A model generated the notes under the pieces. The model had not been told where the DNA came from, ran no database searches, and saw only the letters and a list, made by a program, of their open reading frames with translations. A stretch of DNA of 64,000 nt from Lewinellaceae bacterium. GTDB taxonomy: Bacteria > Bacteroidota > Bacteroidia > Chitinophagales > Saprospiraceae. The position numbers were made by a program, and so were the translations under genes. Shown here one piece after another: positions 62,507-64,000 of this stretch (position 1 is the stretch's first letter; the number at the start of each line of letters is the position of its first letter). Location: assembly GCA_020636405.1 (NCBI GenBank), contig JACJXW010000011.1:1-64000 (forward strand). The letters are read 5' to 3'.

Positions 62507-64000
62507 ATGAGGCGCAATATAATCCTGTGGCTATTCCTGGCAGGCACGGCTTCGGCCTGGAGCCAGCCCTGTGGCCTGGAAGATACCTTGTACATCAACC
62601 CCAACAGTACGCATACCTTCAATTTCGAAGTCTTCAATATATACAACGATGACCTGGCAAACCCGGATCAGGGCATCTGTGGGATCGAGATAGAGTTTTC
62701 GCACAACTACGTGGAAGACCTGATATTGTCCGTTACTTCACCAGGCGGCCAAACGGTCACCCTCACCGGGCCCAACAGCGACGACCCGGTAGCCTTCACC
62801 AATTTTACCCGCTGGAGGATCACCTTTGTCCCGGATGCGGTAACTCCTCAGCCCGACCCCGGCTTCCTTCCCCAATGGAACAACAACCAACCCAACAACT
62901 GGGGGGTCTTTGGCCTTTATACCGGTTCTTACCATCCCTACCAGGGGAGCCTGGAGGACTTCAACACCGGCCCGGCCAACGGCACCTGGACGATCAATGC
63001 CCTGAATAACCCTTCCGCCCAGATCGGCGCCATCCTGGGTTTTCGCCTCCTCTTTTGCGATGAAAGAGGCCTGGATTGCTGCTTCTCCGCCTCCGGTAAC
63101 CTGGATACTTTCGAGGATATCCTGGCCTGTGAAGGTGATACGAGCCTGGCTTTCGAACTGCCACCTGATTATTCCGGCACTCCGCCGGACACCATTCAGT
63201 ATGGATATACCTACCTCATCGGGGACGGCGACATCCTGCTGGAATATGACTCCACCCTCAACCTCACCGGGTTCGCTCCCGGGCGGTACCAGGTCTGCGG
63301 GCTGTCCTACAAACGAATGGATTACGACAGTTTTCCCGCTCCGGATGGAATACTTACCATCGATAGCCTGCGCCGCAACCTCAGTGGGCTGGAACCGATC
63401 TTCTGCGGGGAGATTACCGATAGCTGCGTGTGGGTGCGCATCGTCGCTCCCCCGGATACGACTTTCCTGGCCGGCTCCATCTGCGATGGAGATTCGGTGG
63501 TGGTGGGAGACAGCGTTCTGATAACTTCGGGCAGCTACGACATCCCCCTCATGAGTTATGCCGGCTGCGATAGCATCGTGCACTTCGACCTGGCCGTCAT
63601 CCCCATCGAATTCACCAATCTGGTGGATACCATCTGCCAGGGAGACTCGTTGGTGGTGGGAACGCGAATTTACACTGCCACCGGCATGTATACAGATACC
63701 CTGCAGGCTACCACTTCCTGCGACAGTATCGTCAGCCTGAACCTCACCGTCATTCCGCCTATCATCGTGGATACGACGGTGGTGCTGTGCCAGGGCGGCA
63801 GCTTTGCCGTCGGGGACAGTATGCTGATCTCCACCGGTGTGTATTCCATAACCCTTGCTTCTTCCCTGGGGTGCGACAGCATTGTCAACGTCGATCTCCA
63901 GGTATTGGATGTAGTGGCCAACATCATGCCTCCGGATACCCTTAACTGTAACCGCCCGCTGGTAACCCTCGATGGAAGTGGTTCCGGCCCGGCTGGCAGC
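62507..64000 (+). CDS. Start of a giant P-domain surface protein, cut by the window end
   Basis: At least 498 residues are open from ATG 62507 to the window edge. A signal peptide (MRRNIILWLFLAGTASAWSQ) is followed by a proprotein-convertase P-like domain (ILSVTSPGGQTVTLTGPNS...GTWTINALNN, about 75-185) and then repeats of the type CQGDSLVVGTRIYTATGMYTDTLQATTSCDSIVSLNLTV. At least three such 50-residue repeats are visible (about 330-470). These are typical of very large Bacteroidota surface adhesins or type IX-secreted proteins; the expected C-terminal sorting domain lies outside the window. Confidence 0.85.
   Translation, partial: MRRNIILWLFLAGTASAWSQPCGLEDTLYINPNSTHTFNFEVFNIYNDDLANPDQGICGIEIEFSHNYVEDLILSVTSPGGQTVTLTGPNSDDPVAFTNFTRWRITFVPDAVTPQPDPGFLPQWNNNQPNNWGVFGLYTGSYHPYQGSLEDFNTGPANGTWTINALNNPSAQIGAILGFRLLFCDERGLDCCFSASGNLDTFEDILACEGDTSLAFELPPDYSGTPPDTIQYGYTYLIGDGDILLEYDSTLNLTGFAPGRYQVCGLSYKRMDYDSFPAPDGILTIDSLRRNLSGLEPIFCGEITDSCVWVRIVAPPDTTFLAGSICDGDSVVVGDSVLITSGSYDIPLMSYAGCDSIVHFDLAVIPIEFTNLVDTICQGDSLVVGTRIYTATGMYTDTLQATTSCDSIVSLNLTVIPPIIVDTTVVLCQGGSFAVGDSMLISTGVYSITLASSLGCDSIVNVDLQVLDVVANIMPPDTLNCNRPLVTLDGSGSGPAGS

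Overview
The window is typical of Bacteroidota, most likely the Saprospiria (Lewinella/Haliscomenobacter-like). Supporting signs are secreted proteins with type IX secretion C-terminal domains (about 19.8-24.8, 48.9-49.9 and 62.5-64.0 kb), a TonB-dependent receptor with a carboxypeptidase-like N-terminal domain, starts without Shine-Dalgarno sequences, and promoters of the TTG-N20-TAnnTTTG kind. No taxonomic search was possible, so this rests on gene content and style.

1-19.5 kb is a large type III-B CRISPR-Cas island. It holds the end of a leftward CRISPR array (1-84), a compact cmr1-cmr2(cas10)-cmr3-cmr4-cmr5-cmr6 operon (443-6975), and an opposed pair made of a one-pass membrane coiled-coil protein and cas6 (6972-8589). 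These are followed by a reverse transcriptase with retron-type motifs (8849-9892), cas1, a YhcG-type PD-(D/E)XK nuclease, cas2, a leader of about 700 bp, and a rightward array of about 60 repeats (13693-18346). Cas10 lacks an HD nuclease domain but keeps GGDD, so this looks like a system that signals by cyclic nucleotide. The membrane protein is the best candidate effector in view. The leader-distal end of the array is invaded by small palindromes, most bounded by TCCCG...CGGGA, at four different points inside the CRISPR repeat. A 139-bp cassette built from two of them occurs three times. The same kind of palindrome sits in a broken copy of the initiator tRNA 5' half at 25.2 kb.

19.8-24.8 kb carries two divergent secreted proteins: a lysyl-oxidase-like copper enzyme and an M14 zinc carboxypeptidase. 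At 25.08-26.2 kb is an initiator tRNA-fMet(CAU) gene split after U33 by a 301-nt group I intron. A homing endonuclease of the I-Ssp6803I PD-(D/E)XK type follows just downstream, outside the intron.

26.3-64 kb is mostly ordinary chromosome. It contains an aldo/keto reductase, a creatininase-family amidohydrolase, a GMC oxidoreductase with its gluconate-dehydrogenase-subunit-3 partner, a VOC protein, an acyl-CoA dehydrogenase, an aquaglyceroporin, a DUF4143 ATPase, deoC with a double aldehyde dehydrogenase, MscS, and a TPR/AraC regulator followed by a TonB receptor. A serine beta-lactamase-like lipoprotein, small membrane proteins, a DinB-like protein, an acyltransferase and an AadA-like nucleotidyltransferase come next. 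Then come a TetR/SDR pair with visible operators, a cytochrome c/IorA/IorB molybdenum hydroxylase operon, a two-gene 2-oxoacid oxidoreductase with beta and gamma parts fused, MOSC and YbaK proteins, and the start of a giant P-domain surface protein cut by the window end. Several gene remnants and dispersed hairpins lie between them.
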